DNA from: Methylobacterium thuringiense
GTDB lineage: Bacteria > Pseudomonadota > Alphaproteobacteria > Rhizobiales > Beijerinckiaceae
DNA: 64,000 bases
Assembly (NCBI RefSeq): GCF_022179645.1
Contig: NZ_BPRA01000005.1
Coordinates: 124,001 to 188,000 of the forward strand
Direction of reading: 5' to 3'
This document shows, one piece after another, positions 18,890 to 27,334 of this stretch. Numbering within the stretch: the stretch's first letter is position 1; every line of letters begins with the position of its first letter. The notes under the pieces are model-generated. The model was not told the DNA's origin, made no database searches, and saw only the letters and a list, made by a program, of their open reading frames with translations. Both the position numbers and the translations under genes were made by a program.

Positions 18890-19567
18890 ATGAGCCCGCG
18901 TTCCCTCACTCTCACTGCCGCGCTGATCGCGCGTGCCCATCCGGCGCCGGTCGCCGACGACGAGACCGCCCTGCAGGTGCTTACCGACGCGGAGCTCGCG
19001 CCCGGCCTCGCCCGGGCCATCGCCGCCCGCTCGGGCGCCGACGCACCGCTCTGGGTCTTCGCCTACGGATCGCTGATGTGGAACCCGGAATTCGCGGTCG
19101 CCGAGCGGCGGATCGGGCATCTGCGCGGTTGGCACCGGCGGTTCTGCCTGCTGCAACGCCGCTTTCGCGGCACGCCCGAGCGGCCCGGCGTCGTGCTGGC
19201 GCTCGACCGGGGCGGCTCGTGCCGCGGCGTCGCCTTCCGGCTCGACGGGCGCGATCCCCACGCCGTGCTGATGCCGGTCTGGCGGCGCGAGATGAAGGGC
19301 CGGGGCTACGCGGCACGCTGGGTCGCCGTCGAGACCGGCGAGGGGCCGGTCACCGCGCTGACCTTCGTCGTGAACCGCGCCAGCGACCGCTACACCGGCC
19401 GCCTCGACGAGCCGGCGATCGCCGACACCATCGCGACGGGCTGCGGGCATCTCGGCCCTAGCGCCGAGTACCTGTTCCACACCGTCACGGCCTGTGCCGC
19501 GCTCGGCATCCACGATCCGCACCTGTGGCGGTTGCAGGCTTTGGTGGCGGAACGGTTGGGGGCCTGA
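18890..19567 (+). CDS. ChaC-like gamma-glutamylcyclotransferase
   Basis: A 225-residue protein with the gamma-glutamylcyclotransferase fold. The phosphate-like binding loop is VFAYGSLMWNPEF and the ChaC-type continuation RRFCLLQRRFRGTPERPGVV and SAEYLFHTV is present. ChaC enzymes cleave glutathione to 5-oxoproline and Cys-Gly in the cytosol. The ATG at 18890 fits the family; 12 extra codons upstream look unrelated. It converges on dprA with only four bases between the stops. Confidence 0.87.
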   Translation: MSPRSLTLTAALIARAHPAPVADDETALQVLTDAELAPGLARAIAARSGADAPLWVFAYGSLMWNPEFAVAERRIGHLRGWHRRFCLLQRRFRGTPERPGVVLALDRGGSCRGVAFRLDGRDPHAVLMPVWRREMKGRGYAARWVAVETGEGPVTALTFVVNRASDRYTGRLDEPAIADTIATGCGHLGPSAEYLFHTVTACAALGIHDPHLWRLQALVAERLGA

Positions 19568-19571
19568 GGCA

Positions 19572-20762
19572 TCAGCGGGCCGTCAGCGACACCGCGCCGT
19601 TGGCATGCCGCTCGACGCGGCCGTCGAGTTCGAGTTCGAGGAGCGTCGTCTGGACGACACGCACCGGGAGGCCGGCGGCGCGGGACAGGGCGTCGGTACC
19701 GATCGGCGTCGGGCTGAGGAACGCGAGCAGCCGGGTGCGGTCGTCGCGCGGCTCCTCGGCATCCGGGTCGAAGTCCAGGGAGGCCGACGGAACCCGGATG
19801 GCCGTGCCGTCGAGTTCGATCTCGTCCCAGAAGTCCGGCTGCTCCTCCAGGGCCGGCCGCTTCGGGCCGAGGGCCGCGCCTTCGCCGTAGACGTCGGCCT
19901 GCTCCACGAGCGGGGCGATTACCGCGAGGATGTGATCCACCTCCCCCACCAGGGTCGCGCCCTGCCGGATCAGGTCGTTGGTGCCCTCCGCACGCGGGTC
20001 GAGCGGCGAGCCCGGCACCGCGAAGACTTCGCGGCCCTGTTCCAGGGCATAGCGGGCGGTGATGAGCGAGCCGGATCGCCGCGCCGCCTCGACCACCAGC
20101 GTTCCGAGGCCGAGCCCCGAGATGATGCGGTTGCGCCGGGGAAAGTCGCGCCCGCGCGGCTCCCAGCCCATCGGCATCTCGGCCACCAGCGCCCCTCCCC
20201 CGTCGAGGATCTTTTCGACGAGCGCGGCGTGGTTGGCAGGGTAGATCCGGTCGTGACCGCCCGCGAGGACCGCGACGGTGCCGGTGGGCAGCGAGGCCTT
20301 GTGCGCGGCGGCGTCGATGCCTCGGGCGAGCCCCGACACGATCACCAGCCCGGCCTCGCCGAGGCCGCGGGCCAGCCGCTCCGTAAAGGTCATCCCGGCG
20401 GCGGAGGCGTTGCGGGAGCCGACGATGGCGAGCGCGGGTTTCGCCAGCGCATCGACGTTGCCGCGCACCGCGATCAGCGGCGGTGCGGCGTCCGTCGCCT
20501 GCAGGCTGCGCGGAAAGGCGTCTTCACCGGTGGCGAGGAAGCGCACGCCGAGACGGCCGGCGGCGGCGATCTCCTTTTCGATCTCGGCCCGGGAGGGCGG
20601 CTTCACCGGCTTGCCGGCGCGCCGGGTGATCTCGGGCAGCGCGTCGAGCGCCCCTGAGGCACCGCCGAAGCGGTTGATCAGACCGCGAAACGTGCGGGGG
20701 CCGACGCCGTCGGTGCGGATCAGGCGCAGCCAGTCGAGGCGCTGCGCGTCTGTGAGCTGCAT
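19572..20762 (-). CDS. dprA: DNA-processing protein DprA
   Basis: A 396-residue DprA/Smf protein: an N-terminal SAM-like helical region (DWLRLIRTDGVGPRTFRGL), a Rossmann core with IVGSRNAS and VSGLARGIDAAAH, the FPRRNRIISGLG and RSGSLITARYALEQGR motifs, and a C-terminal DML1-like winged-helix region. DprA binds single-stranded DNA and loads RecA during transformation. It is the last gene of the minus-strand pyrB-to-dprA cluster, 35 bases after plsY. The plsY-dprA pairing is common in alphaproteobacteria. Confidence 0.94.
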   Translation of the reverse strand: MQLTDAQRLDWLRLIRTDGVGPRTFRGLINRFGGASGALDALPEITRRAGKPVKPPSRAEIEKEIAAAGRLGVRFLATGEDAFPRSLQATDAAPPLIAVRGNVDALAKPALAIVGSRNASAAGMTFTERLARGLGEAGLVIVSGLARGIDAAAHKASLPTGTVAVLAGGHDRIYPANHAALVEKILDGGGALVAEMPMGWEPRGRDFPRRNRIISGLGLGTLVVEAARRSGSLITARYALEQGREVFAVPGSPLDPRAEGTNDLIRQGATLVGEVDHILAVIAPLVEQADVYGEGAALGPKRPALEEQPDFWDEIELDGTAIRVPSASLDFDPDAEEPRDDRTRLLAFLSPTPIGTDALSRAAGLPVRVVQTTLLELELDGRVERHANGAVSLTAR

Positions 20763-20797
20763 CGCCCCCTCCGTGCCGGGAGGGTGATCGCGAAAAA

Positions 20798-21400
20798 TCA
20801 GCCCTTCTGCCCGATGCGCCCTTCGGTGCCGCCGATCAGCCGGCGGATGTTGGGCGCGTGCTTCCACCATAGCAGCGCGGCGAGTGCGAGGAACAGCAGC
20901 GCGACCTGCCGATGATCCAATGCCCACAGGACGAGCGGCGTCGCGGCCGAGGCCACGAGAGCGGCGAGGGACGAGTATTTCAGCGTGAAGGCGAGTCCGA
21001 GCCAGATCGCGGCGAAGGCGAGCAGCGCCGGCGGGCTCAGGGCCAGCAGCACGCCGAGGAAGGTCGCGACGCCCTTGCCGCCCTTGAAGCCGAGCCAGAC
21101 CGGAAAGAGATGGCCGAGGAAGGCGCCGAGCCCGGCCGCCAGCGCCGGCCCCTCGCCCCAGAGCCCGGCGATCAGCACCGGCAGAGTGCCCTTGAGGGCG
21201 TCGAGCAGGAGCGTCGCGGCGGCGAGGCCCTTGCGGCCGGTGCGCAGCACGTTGGTCGCGCCGATATTGCCCGAGCCGATAGACCGCACGTCGCCGAGCC
21301 CGGCGAACTTTGTGAGGATCAGCCCGAAGGGAATCGACCCGAGCAGGTAGCCGAGGGCGAGCCCCGCCAGGATCAGAGGCCAGCCGGCATCGAAACTCAT
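20798..21400 (-). CDS. plsY: Glycerol-3-phosphate acyltransferase PlsY
   Basis: A 200-residue membrane acyltransferase with five or so hydrophobic segments. Family motifs are [26 protein letters not shown] and [13 protein letters not shown], then KHAPNIRRL near the end. PlsY acylates glycerol-3-phosphate from acyl-phosphate in the first step of phospholipid synthesis. The ATG overlaps the stop of the pyrC-like gene by four bases. Confidence 0.95.
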   Translation of the reverse strand: MSFDAGWPLILAGLALGYLLGSIPFGLILTKFAGLGDVRSIGSGNIGATNVLRTGRKGLAAATLLLDALKGTLPVLIAGLWGEGPALAAGLGAFLGHLFPVWLGFKGGKGVATFLGVLLALSPPALLAFAAIWLGLAFTLKYSSLAALVASAATPLVLWALDHRQVALLFLALAALLWWKHAPNIRRLIGGTEGRIGQKG

Positions 21401-22701
21401 GCGGCACTCTCAAAAAAATCGGAGCGGTGGACGATGCGGCCGCCGACCAGCGTCAGCATCGCCGCGCCCTGCAGCCGCGCCTCGTCGAACGGCGAGTTCT
21501 TGGAGCGCGACTTCAGCGCGCGCTTGTCGAGGACGTAAGGCACGTCGGTGTCGATCAGCACGAGGTCGGCCGGTGCGCCGACAGCGAGCCGGCCCGCCTC
21601 GCGGCCGAGCAGTTTCGCGGGGTTGGCCGAGAGGGCGGCGAGCAACCGGGCGAGCGGCATGTCGCCGGTATGGACGAGGCGGAGCGCCGCCCCGAGCAGC
21701 GTCTCGATGCCGAGCGCCCCGTCGGCGGCCTCGGCGAAGGGCAGGCGCTTGGTCTCGACGTCCTGCGGGTTGTGATCGGAGACGATCACGTCGATGACGC
21801 CGTCGTTCAGCGCCTGCACCACCGCGTGCCGGTCGGCCTCGGTACGCAGCGGCGGCGAGAGCTTGCAGAAGGTGCGATAGTGACCGATGTCGCCCTCGTT
21901 CAGCACGAGGTTGTTCACGGACACGCCGCAAGTGACGGGCAGCCCGTCCTGTTTCGCCCGCCGGACGATCTCGACCGAGTCGGCGCAGGAGATCATCGCT
22001 GCGTGGTAGCGGGCGCCGGTGAGGCGCACGAGGCGGATGTCACGCTCCAGCATCACCGTCTCGGCCTCGCGCGGGATGCCGGTGAGGCCGAGACGCGAGG
22101 CCATCTCGCCCTCGTTCATCACGCCTTCGCCGACGAGGTCCGGCTCCTCGACATGCTGCATCAGCAGCGCGCCGAAATCGCGGGCATAGGTCAGCGCGCG
22201 GCGCATCACCTGCGCGTTGGTGACGGCCTTGAGCCCATCGGTGAAGGCGACGGCGCCGGCCTCCTGCAGCAGGCCGAACTCGGTCATCTCCTTACCCGCC
22301 AGCCCCTTCGTTATGGCGGCGGCGGGCAGCACGGTGACGCAGGCCGTATCGCGCGCCCGGCGCAGCACGAAGTCGACGATCGGCGCGCCGTCGATCACCG
22401 GGTTGGTGTCGGGCATGCAGACCAGCGTGGTGACGCCGCCGGCCGCCGCGGCGGCGCTGGCGCTCGCAAGGGTTTCGCGATGCTCGGCGCCGGGCTCGCC
22501 GACGAAGGCACGCAGGTCGATCAGGCCGGACGTGAGCAGCAGGCTGCCACAGTCGATTTTTTGCGAATTTTCGGGGGTGCCGGGGGCGGTGCCCCAGGCG
22601 ATGTCGGCGATGCGGCCGTCTTCGATCAGGATGGAGCCGAGACCCTCGCGGCCGGTGGCCGGGTCGAGGAGGGTGGCGTTGGACAGAACGAGCGCGGTCA
22701 T
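21397..22701 (-). CDS. pyrC: Dihydroorotase-like protein with degenerate metal site
   Basis: A 434-residue amidohydrolase of the dihydroorotase family ([33 protein letters not shown]). The metal-binding HxH is missing: at the expected position the sequence reads DLRAF (Arg64, Phe66) instead of DLHVH. A further ligand histidine is replaced by Met236 in RYHAAMISC. It is therefore probably inactive, like the PyrC' subunit of Pseudomonas, which supports aspartate transcarbamoylase structurally. Clustering with pyrB fits that role, and an active enzyme should exist elsewhere. Its ATG overlaps the stop of the DUF559 gene. Confidence 0.88.
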   Translation of the reverse strand: MTALVLSNATLLDPATGREGLGSILIEDGRIADIAWGTAPGTPENSQKIDCGSLLLTSGLIDLRAFVGEPGAEHRETLASASAAAAAGGVTTLVCMPDTNPVIDGAPIVDFVLRRARDTACVTVLPAAAITKGLAGKEMTEFGLLQEAGAVAFTDGLKAVTNAQVMRRALTYARDFGALLMQHVEEPDLVGEGVMNEGEMASRLGLTGIPREAETVMLERDIRLVRLTGARYHAAMISCADSVEIVRRAKQDGLPVTCGVSVNNLVLNEGDIGHYRTFCKLSPPLRTEADRHAVVQALNDGVIDVIVSDHNPQDVETKRLPFAEAADGALGIETLLGAALRLVHTGDMPLARLLAALSANPAKLLGREAGRLAVGAPADLVLIDTDVPYVLDKRALKSRSKNSPFDEARLQGAAMLTLVGGRIVHRSDFFESAA

Positions 22702-23234
22702 TCCCCTCTCCCCTCTGCGGGAGAGGGTGGCCCGCGAAGCGGCTCGGGAGAGGGGAGCGACGTTTCCGGAGATGGCGCTCCCCTCTCCCGACCCTCGCTG
22801 ACGCGAGGGCCACCCTCCCCCGCAGAGGGGGGAGGACTGGGTGCGCGAGCTTCTACTGCGGCGCCAACGACCTCAAGCACCGCATCGCAACTGCTCAGCA
22901 CCAGATCATTCGAGAACCGAAGCACCTGAAACCCTTGTTGCCTTAGCCAAGCATCGCGCTCGGCATCGCGTCGGCGCCGGGTTTCCGCTTCGCGCGGCGG
23001 CCCGTCAAGCTCGACCACGACACGGGCCGACGCGCAGAGGAAATCGACGATGTAAGGTGTCATCGGCACCTGTCGCCGGAACTTGATCCCGCCGAAGCGA
23101 CCGGCGCGAACCTGTTGCCAGAACAGGGCTTCCGCCTGCGTCATGGCGCTGCGCTGGCCACGGGCGAAAGCGCGAAGCCCTCGGTCGACTGGGTTCAGCG
23201 AACCAGAGCGTTCGATCACGGCCGACTCCCGCAT
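22698..23234 (-). CDS. DUF559 (Vsr-like endonuclease fold) protein with repeat-derived tail
   Basis: A 178-residue protein. Residues of about 15-115 form a DUF559 domain (RGQRSAMTQAEALFWQQVRAG, IKFRRQVPMTPYIVDFLCAS, VVELDG, LRFSND), related to very-short-patch-repair nucleases; the D and E-x-D residues of the fold are present. The last 47 or so residues are rich in Pro, Ser, Gly and Glu and are encoded by a palindromic intergenic repeat, so they are probably unstructured. I chose the ATG at 23234 because a longer start would overlap the upstream 54-residue gene. The stop overlaps the pyrC-like start. Confidence 0.8.
   Translation of the reverse strand: MRESAVIERSGSLNPVDRGLRAFARGQRSAMTQAEALFWQQVRAGRFGGIKFRRQVPMTPYIVDFLCASARVVVELDGPPREAETRRRRDAERDAWLRQQGFQVLRFSNDLVLSSCDAVLEVVGAAVEARAPSPPPSAGEGGPRVSEGRERGAPSPETSLPSPEPLRGPPSPAEGRGE
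22703..22834. repeat. Palindromic repeat inside the DUF559 reading frame
   Basis: Two long arms of CCCTCTCC-type sequence fold on each other. The inner pair is perfect over 15 bases (22744-22758 with 22777-22791), and the outer arms (22703-22735 and about 22808-22834) match with a few gaps. It is of the same style as the other GC-rich palindromes in this window, but here it is translated. Confidence 0.8.
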
Positions 23235-23253
23235 GACATGCCAAGGTCGTCCC

Positions 23254-23418
23254 TCAGTCTTCCGCCTCACAACGCATCTGGGAGGTACCTGCCTGATATC
23301 GGCGAAGGTCACCGGCACGCATGTTCCTGTGATCGGCGCAGCACCCGTTTGCCTTGTGGGGCTTGCAGAGCAGGCAGCCCGACCGGGCGTTTTTCGGTCG
23401 CTTCCTCTTGTGATGCAT
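23254..23418 (-). CDS. Small Lys/Arg- and Cys-rich conserved protein
   Basis: A 54-residue protein beginning MHHKRKRPKNARSGCLLCKPH. I recall short proteins with this HKRKRPK...GCLLCKPHK core in many proteobacteria, always annotated as hypothetical. Two CxxC-like cysteines and a further Cys pair (GCC) suggest possible metal binding. The ATG at 23418 has an ideal GGGAGG ribosome site six bases upstream, which also argues against the ATG at 23436. It sits between pyrB and the DUF559 gene on the same strand. Function is unknown. Confidence 0.62.
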   Translation of the reverse strand: MHHKRKRPKNARSGCLLCKPHKANGCCADHRNMRAGDLRRYQAGTSQMRCEAED

Positions 23419-23506
23419 CGCGTGCCTCCCGGACACAGATCATGCCACAGCGAAACGGCGCGTCGTGAGAGGACTCAACCTTTCAAAATCAAAAAAGCGA
23501 CCACAA

Positions 23507-24457
23507 TCACCCGTTCGGCAGATGCGTCGCGAGCACTTCGAGCACCGCCATCCGCACCGCCACCCCCATCTCGACCTGCTCGCGGATCAGCGACTGCGCT
23601 CCGTCGGCGATCTCTGACGAGATCTCGACGCCGCGGTTCATCGGGCCGGGATGCATCACCAGGGCGTCGGGGGCGGCCAGCGCCAGCTTGTCGGCGTCGA
23701 GACCGTAATAGCGAAAATACTCCTTCACGCTGGGCACGAACGAGCCGTTCATCCGCTCGCGCTGGAGGCGCAGCATCATGACGATGTCGCAGCCGTCGAG
23801 ACCCTTGCGCATGTCCGTGAACACCTCGACGCCGAAGCGCTCGATGCCGGTGGGGAGCAGGGTCGAGGGGCCGATGACGCGGACGCGGGCGCCGAGCGCC
23901 TGGAGCAGGATGATGTTCGAGCGGGCGACGCGCGAGTGCAGGACATCGCCGCAGATCGCGACGCGCAGGCCTTCGATGCGGCCCTTGTTGCGGCGGATGG
24001 TGAGCCCGTCGAGGAGCGCCTGGGTCGGGTGCTCGTGGGCGCCGTCGCCGGCATTCACCACCGAGCAGTCGACCTTGCGAGCGAGCAGATGCACGGCGCC
24101 GGCCGCGTGATGACGCACCACGATGATGTCGGGTCGCATGGCGTTGAGCGTCGCCGCGGTGTCGATGAGCGTCTCGCCCTTCTTCACCGAGGAGGAGGCG
24201 ACGGACATGTTCATCACGTCGGCGCCCAGCCGCTTGCCGGCGAGCTCGAACGAGGATTGCGTGCGCGTCGAGGGCTCGAAGAATAGGTTGATCTGCGTGC
24301 GGCCGCGCAGCGTGGTGCGCTTCTTCTCGACCTGCCGCGACAGCGCGACCGCCGCCTCGGACTGATCGAGCAGCGCCTCGATGTCGAGGCGCGACAACCC
24401 CTCGATGCCGAGGAGATGGCGGTGGGGGAAGCGCGTCGGGGCGGAGGCGGCGGTCAT
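23507..24457 (-). CDS. pyrB: Aspartate carbamoyltransferase catalytic subunit
   Basis: A 316-residue ATCase catalytic chain. Carbamoyl-phosphate motifs [13 protein letters not shown] and [14 protein letters not shown], and the aspartate-binding LRLQRERM and HPGPMNRG segments, are all present. It condenses carbamoyl phosphate and aspartate in pyrimidine synthesis. The ATG at 24457 matches the family start. It heads the minus-strand cluster with the degenerate pyrC, as in organisms with PyrB-PyrC' assemblies. Confidence 0.95.
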   Translation of the reverse strand: MTAASAPTRFPHRHLLGIEGLSRLDIEALLDQSEAAVALSRQVEKKRTTLRGRTQINLFFEPSTRTQSSFELAGKRLGADVMNMSVASSSVKKGETLIDTAATLNAMRPDIIVVRHHAAGAVHLLARKVDCSVVNAGDGAHEHPTQALLDGLTIRRNKGRIEGLRVAICGDVLHSRVARSNIILLQALGARVRVIGPSTLLPTGIERFGVEVFTDMRKGLDGCDIVMMLRLQRERMNGSFVPSVKEYFRYYGLDADKLALAAPDALVMHPGPMNRGVEISSEIADGAQSLIREQVEMGVAVRMAVLEVLATHLPNG

Positions 24458-24692
24458 CACAGGGGTTGAGGCTATATTCAGGGGCGAACGGGGCGGCAAG
24501 GCGCGCATCGAGCTCCAGGACAATCGGTTCGAGCCCCCCGTTCGGAACAGAGTTTCGTCCCAGCCCCGAATACGTCCTCGAGAAAATATTGAACGATCGC
24601 CGGCTAACTCCGTTTCTGAGGTGTCCGGCAGGCGACTTCGTGCGGCGCGGCGACGCGACTCGAACGAGCCTGCAGAAACCTAAAGGTACCCG

Positions 24693-24989
24693 ATGAAGGT
24701 TCGTCTTTTCCTCACCGCCAGCGCCCTCTCGCTCGGTCTCGGCCTGTCCTCCGCCGCCGTCGCGCAGGGCATGCAGCCGATGCAGGGACAGCCCGGCATG
24801 GAGCAGGGCCAGATGGGTGACGACATGGGCCAGGAGCAGCGGCCGATGAAGCGCACGGCGTCCAAGAAGAAGATGAAGAAGTCCATGAAGAGCCAGAAGG
24901 CGATGCGCGGCAATTCCCGCATGAACCAGGGCTCCGGCATGGAGCAGGGCGGCGCAGGAGCCGCAGGCGGCGCCGACGACGGGATGTAA
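24693..24989 (+). CDS. Small secreted Met/Gln/Lys-rich protein
   Basis: The 98-residue product has a clear signal peptide (residues 1-24, ending AVAQG). The mature part is low complexity: GMQPMQGQPGMEQ-type repeats, a basic centre (SKKKMKKSMKSQKAM) and a Gly-rich tail. No family is recognised. Met-rich exported proteins sometimes bind copper, but nothing here proves that. It is followed by a hairpin terminator and stands alone, divergent from pyrB. Confidence 0.7.
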   Translation: MKVRLFLTASALSLGLGLSSAAVAQGMQPMQGQPGMEQGQMGDDMGQEQRPMKRTASKKKMKKSMKSQKAMRGNSRMNQGSGMEQGGAGAAGGADDGM

Positions 24990-25021
24990 CTTTTCGTCCT
25001 CGATCGCCGTATGACCTTATG

Positions 25022-25051
25022 TCCGCCCGTCCGGTTCGACCGGGCGGGCGG
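25022..25051 (+). terminator. Hairpin after the small secreted protein gene
   Basis: Inverted arms CCGCCCGTCCGG and CCGGGCGGGCGG around a TTCGA loop, about 35 bases after the stop. There is no strong T run, so termination efficiency is uncertain. Confidence 0.5.
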
Positions 25052-25067
25052 TCGTCGTTCGAACAGC

Positions 25068-25955
25068 ATGGACGTGGAAGCCTTGGCCGCCAGCACGATG
25101 CCCGCCCCCACCGACCACACCGAGACGGTGCGACGGAAATGGACCTTCCGGCATCCCCTCGTGATCCGGCTGGCCCATTGGATCAACGTGGTCTGCCTCG
25201 CGGTGCTGCTGATGAGCGGCCTGCAGATCTTCAACGCGCATCCGGCCCTGTACTGGGGCTCGAAGTCGACCTTCGACGCGCCGGCGCTCGCCATCACCGA
25301 CGACCAGACCGCGGACGGCACGGCGCGCGGGATCGTCCAGATCGCGGGTCACACCTTCGACACCACCGGCTGGCTCGGGCTCTCGACCTACCAGGGCGAG
25401 GATGTCGCCCGCGCCTTTCCGGCCTGGGCCACGCTGCCGGCGAGCCAGAACCTCGCGACGGGCCGGCGCTGGCACTTCCTGTTCGCTTGGGCCTTCGTCA
25501 TCAATGGGTTCATTTATCTGCTCTACGGGATCGGCAGCGGGCAGTTGCGCCGCCGCATCATTCCCGACGGAGATCAGATCAAGGGCTTCTGGTCCTCGAT
25601 CCGCGAGCACCTGACGCTGCATTTCCCGAAGGGCGAGGAGGCGCGGCGCTACAATGTGCTGCAGAAGCTGACCTACCTGATCGTCGTACTGGGGCTGCTG
25701 CCGCTGATGGTGCTGACCGGTCTCGGGATGTCGCCGGGCGTCAACGCCGTCGCACCCCTCATCCTCGACGTGTTCGGCGGCCGGCAATCCGCCCGAACGA
25801 TCCACTTCATCGTCGTGAACCTACTGATCCTGTTCGTGATCGTGCACGTGTTGCTGGTGCTCGTATCGGGTGTCTGGAACAACATGCGCTCGATGCTGAC
25901 CGGTTGGTACACGATCGAGGACGAGACGACCCACGAGCGGAGAGCCGGACGATGA
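25068..25955 (+). CDS. Di-heme cytochrome b membrane subunit for the molybdoenzyme
   Basis: A 295-residue cytochrome b561-type protein with four or five membrane helices. Histidines in RLAHW, RRWHFLF, RTIHFIV and IVHVLL are placed to bind two b hemes. Such proteins pass electrons between the quinone pool and a periplasmic partner. The stop overlaps the start of the molybdopterin oxidoreductase gene (ATGA), which marks them as subunits of one system. I chose the ATG at 25068; the frame extends upstream through a terminator-like hairpin, which is unlikely to be coding. Confidence 0.85.
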   Translation: MDVEALAASTMPAPTDHTETVRRKWTFRHPLVIRLAHWINVVCLAVLLMSGLQIFNAHPALYWGSKSTFDAPALAITDDQTADGTARGIVQIAGHTFDTTGWLGLSTYQGEDVARAFPAWATLPASQNLATGRRWHFLFAWAFVINGFIYLLYGIGSGQLRRRIIPDGDQIKGFWSSIREHLTLHFPKGEEARRYNVLQKLTYLIVVLGLLPLMVLTGLGMSPGVNAVAPLILDVFGGRQSARTIHFIVVNLLILFVIVHVLLVLVSGVWNNMRSMLTGWYTIEDETTHERRAGR

Positions 25956-26944
25956 CGCGCCGCCTGAACATTCCCGTTCCGCATCGCCGGGGCTTCCTCA
26001 CCGGGTTCGCCGGCCTGTTCGGCGTGGCGTCGCTCGGCGGCTGCGATAAGTTCGCGGAGAGCACGCGGGGTGTAGAGACCCTGAAGCTCGGCGAAGACGC
26101 CAACATGTACGTCCAGCGTCTCGCCCTGACGCCGGCGTCGCTCGCACGCGAATTTTCGGAAGCCGACATTTCGAAGTGGTTCAAGCCGAACGGCACGACC
26201 GACCCCGAGGACAAGCCCTACAAGGCGCTGGCAGCCAAGGGTTTCGAGACCTTCCAGCTGCGCATCGACGGCCTCGTCGACAATCCCCAGACGCTGTCGC
26301 TGGCGGATCTGCGTGCCCTCCCCTCCCGCACACAGATCACCCGGCACGATTGCGTCGAGGGCTGGAGCGCCATCGGCAAGTGGACCGGCGTGCCGCTGTC
26401 GGAACTTTTGAAGAAGGCCGGCTTGAAGCCGCAGGCGCGCTACATCGTCTTCCACTGCGCCGACACGATGGAACTGGCGCCGGGCGGCGACACGGATGAG
26501 CAGGCCGCAGACGATGCGGCGCCAACGGACGCGAAGGCCGAATCCGACGGCGGCAGCGCCGCCGCGGATGCCGGCTCGGCCGATACCGGTGCGAAGATGA
26601 CCGGCGGCGGCGATGCCAAGGGGAAGAAGCCCGACGCGAAGAAGGCGGCCGCCAGCGAAGAGACGCCCTCGGACGCGCCCGGCGGCCGGCCGATCCGCTA
26701 CTACGAGAGCATCGACCTCACCGACGCCTTCCACCCGCAGACCATCGTCGCCTACGACATGAACGGCAAGCCGCTGCCCGTCTCGAACGGAGCGCCGCTG
26801 CGCCTGCGCGTCGAGCGCCAGCTCGGCTACAAGCAGGCCAAGTACATCATGCGCATCGAGGTCGCCGACAGCCTCGCAAAGTTCGGCCAGGGCAACGGCG
26901 GTTATTGGGAGGACAACGGGTACGAGTGGTACGCGGGGATTTGA
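25952..26944 (+). CDS. Sulfite oxidase/MsrP-type molybdopterin oxidoreductase
   Basis: A 330-residue protein of the sulfite oxidase/YedY (MsrP) fold. The N terminus has a Tat-like HRRGFLTGFAGLFG followed by GGC, which could also be a lipobox. The molybdenum ligand is Cys134 in TRHDCVEGWSAIGKW. Residues of about 176-247 are an inserted low-complexity Ala/Asp/Lys/Gly block not expected in the fold; the domain resumes at RYYESIDLTDAFHPQ. With the cytochrome b it should form a membrane-linked periplasmic reductase or oxidase. Substrate unknown. Confidence 0.87.
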   Translation: MTRRLNIPVPHRRGFLTGFAGLFGVASLGGCDKFAESTRGVETLKLGEDANMYVQRLALTPASLAREFSEADISKWFKPNGTTDPEDKPYKALAAKGFETFQLRIDGLVDNPQTLSLADLRALPSRTQITRHDCVEGWSAIGKWTGVPLSELLKKAGLKPQARYIVFHCADTMELAPGGDTDEQAADDAAPTDAKAESDGGSAAADAGSADTGAKMTGGGDAKGKKPDAKKAAASEETPSDAPGGRPIRYYESIDLTDAFHPQTIVAYDMNGKPLPVSNGAPLRLRVERQLGYKQAKYIMRIEVADSLAKFGQGNGGYWEDNGYEWYAGI

Positions 26945-26994
26945 AGGCTACCGAGCCTGATCTGCGATTACCGTCTCTGATGACAGAAGGCGCT

Positions 26995-27037
26995 TTGCAG
27001 GAATGGCAACAGGCCCGTATAATACGTACCGTACGTA
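26995..27037 (+). promoter_or_regulatory. Promoter and operator of the toxin-antitoxin module
   Basis: A -35 like TTGCAG at 26995-27000 and a perfect TATAAT at 27018-27023 are separated by 17 bases. A perfect 15-base palindrome (arms TACGTAC and GTACGTA, 27023-27037) overlaps the end of the -10 box and the likely start of transcription. This is where a Phd/YefM antitoxin would be expected to bind for autorepression. Confidence 0.75.
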
Positions 27038-27058
27038 ACGTCTGTCCCGAGGCTGATC

Positions 27059-27334
27059 GTGAGTGACCTGACCCGGGTAAGTTCGAAAGAGCTAGTTCGA
27101 AATTTCGGGTCGCTCTCGGATAGGGCTTTGAGCGAGCCGGTCGCGATCACACGTAACGGTCGTGACCGCCTCGTACTCTTGTCAGTCGAGGAATACGCTC
27201 GGCTCAAGCGTCGCGACCGCAGAGTCCATGACGTTGCGGACCTGTCCGATGCCGCGCTCGATTTGGTCGAGCGCAGCGAGATGGACCCGCGCCACGATCA
27301 TCTTGATTCGCTCCTGGTCGACTGGACGCCGTGA
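27059..27334 (+). CDS. Phd/YefM-family antitoxin
   Basis: A 91-residue antitoxin. The N-terminal DNA-binding half shows the Phd/YefM pattern RVSSKELVRNFGSLSDRALSEPVAITRNGRDRLVLLSVEEYARLK, and the C-terminal acidic part (SEMDPRHDHLDSLLVDWTP) is the usual toxin-wrapping segment. It starts with GTG, 22 bases after a palindromic operator, and its stop overlaps the toxin start (GTGA). It should bind both the operator and the toxin. Confidence 0.85.
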   Translation: MSDLTRVSSKELVRNFGSLSDRALSEPVAITRNGRDRLVLLSVEEYARLKRRDRRVHDVADLSDAALDLVERSEMDPRHDHLDSLLVDWTP

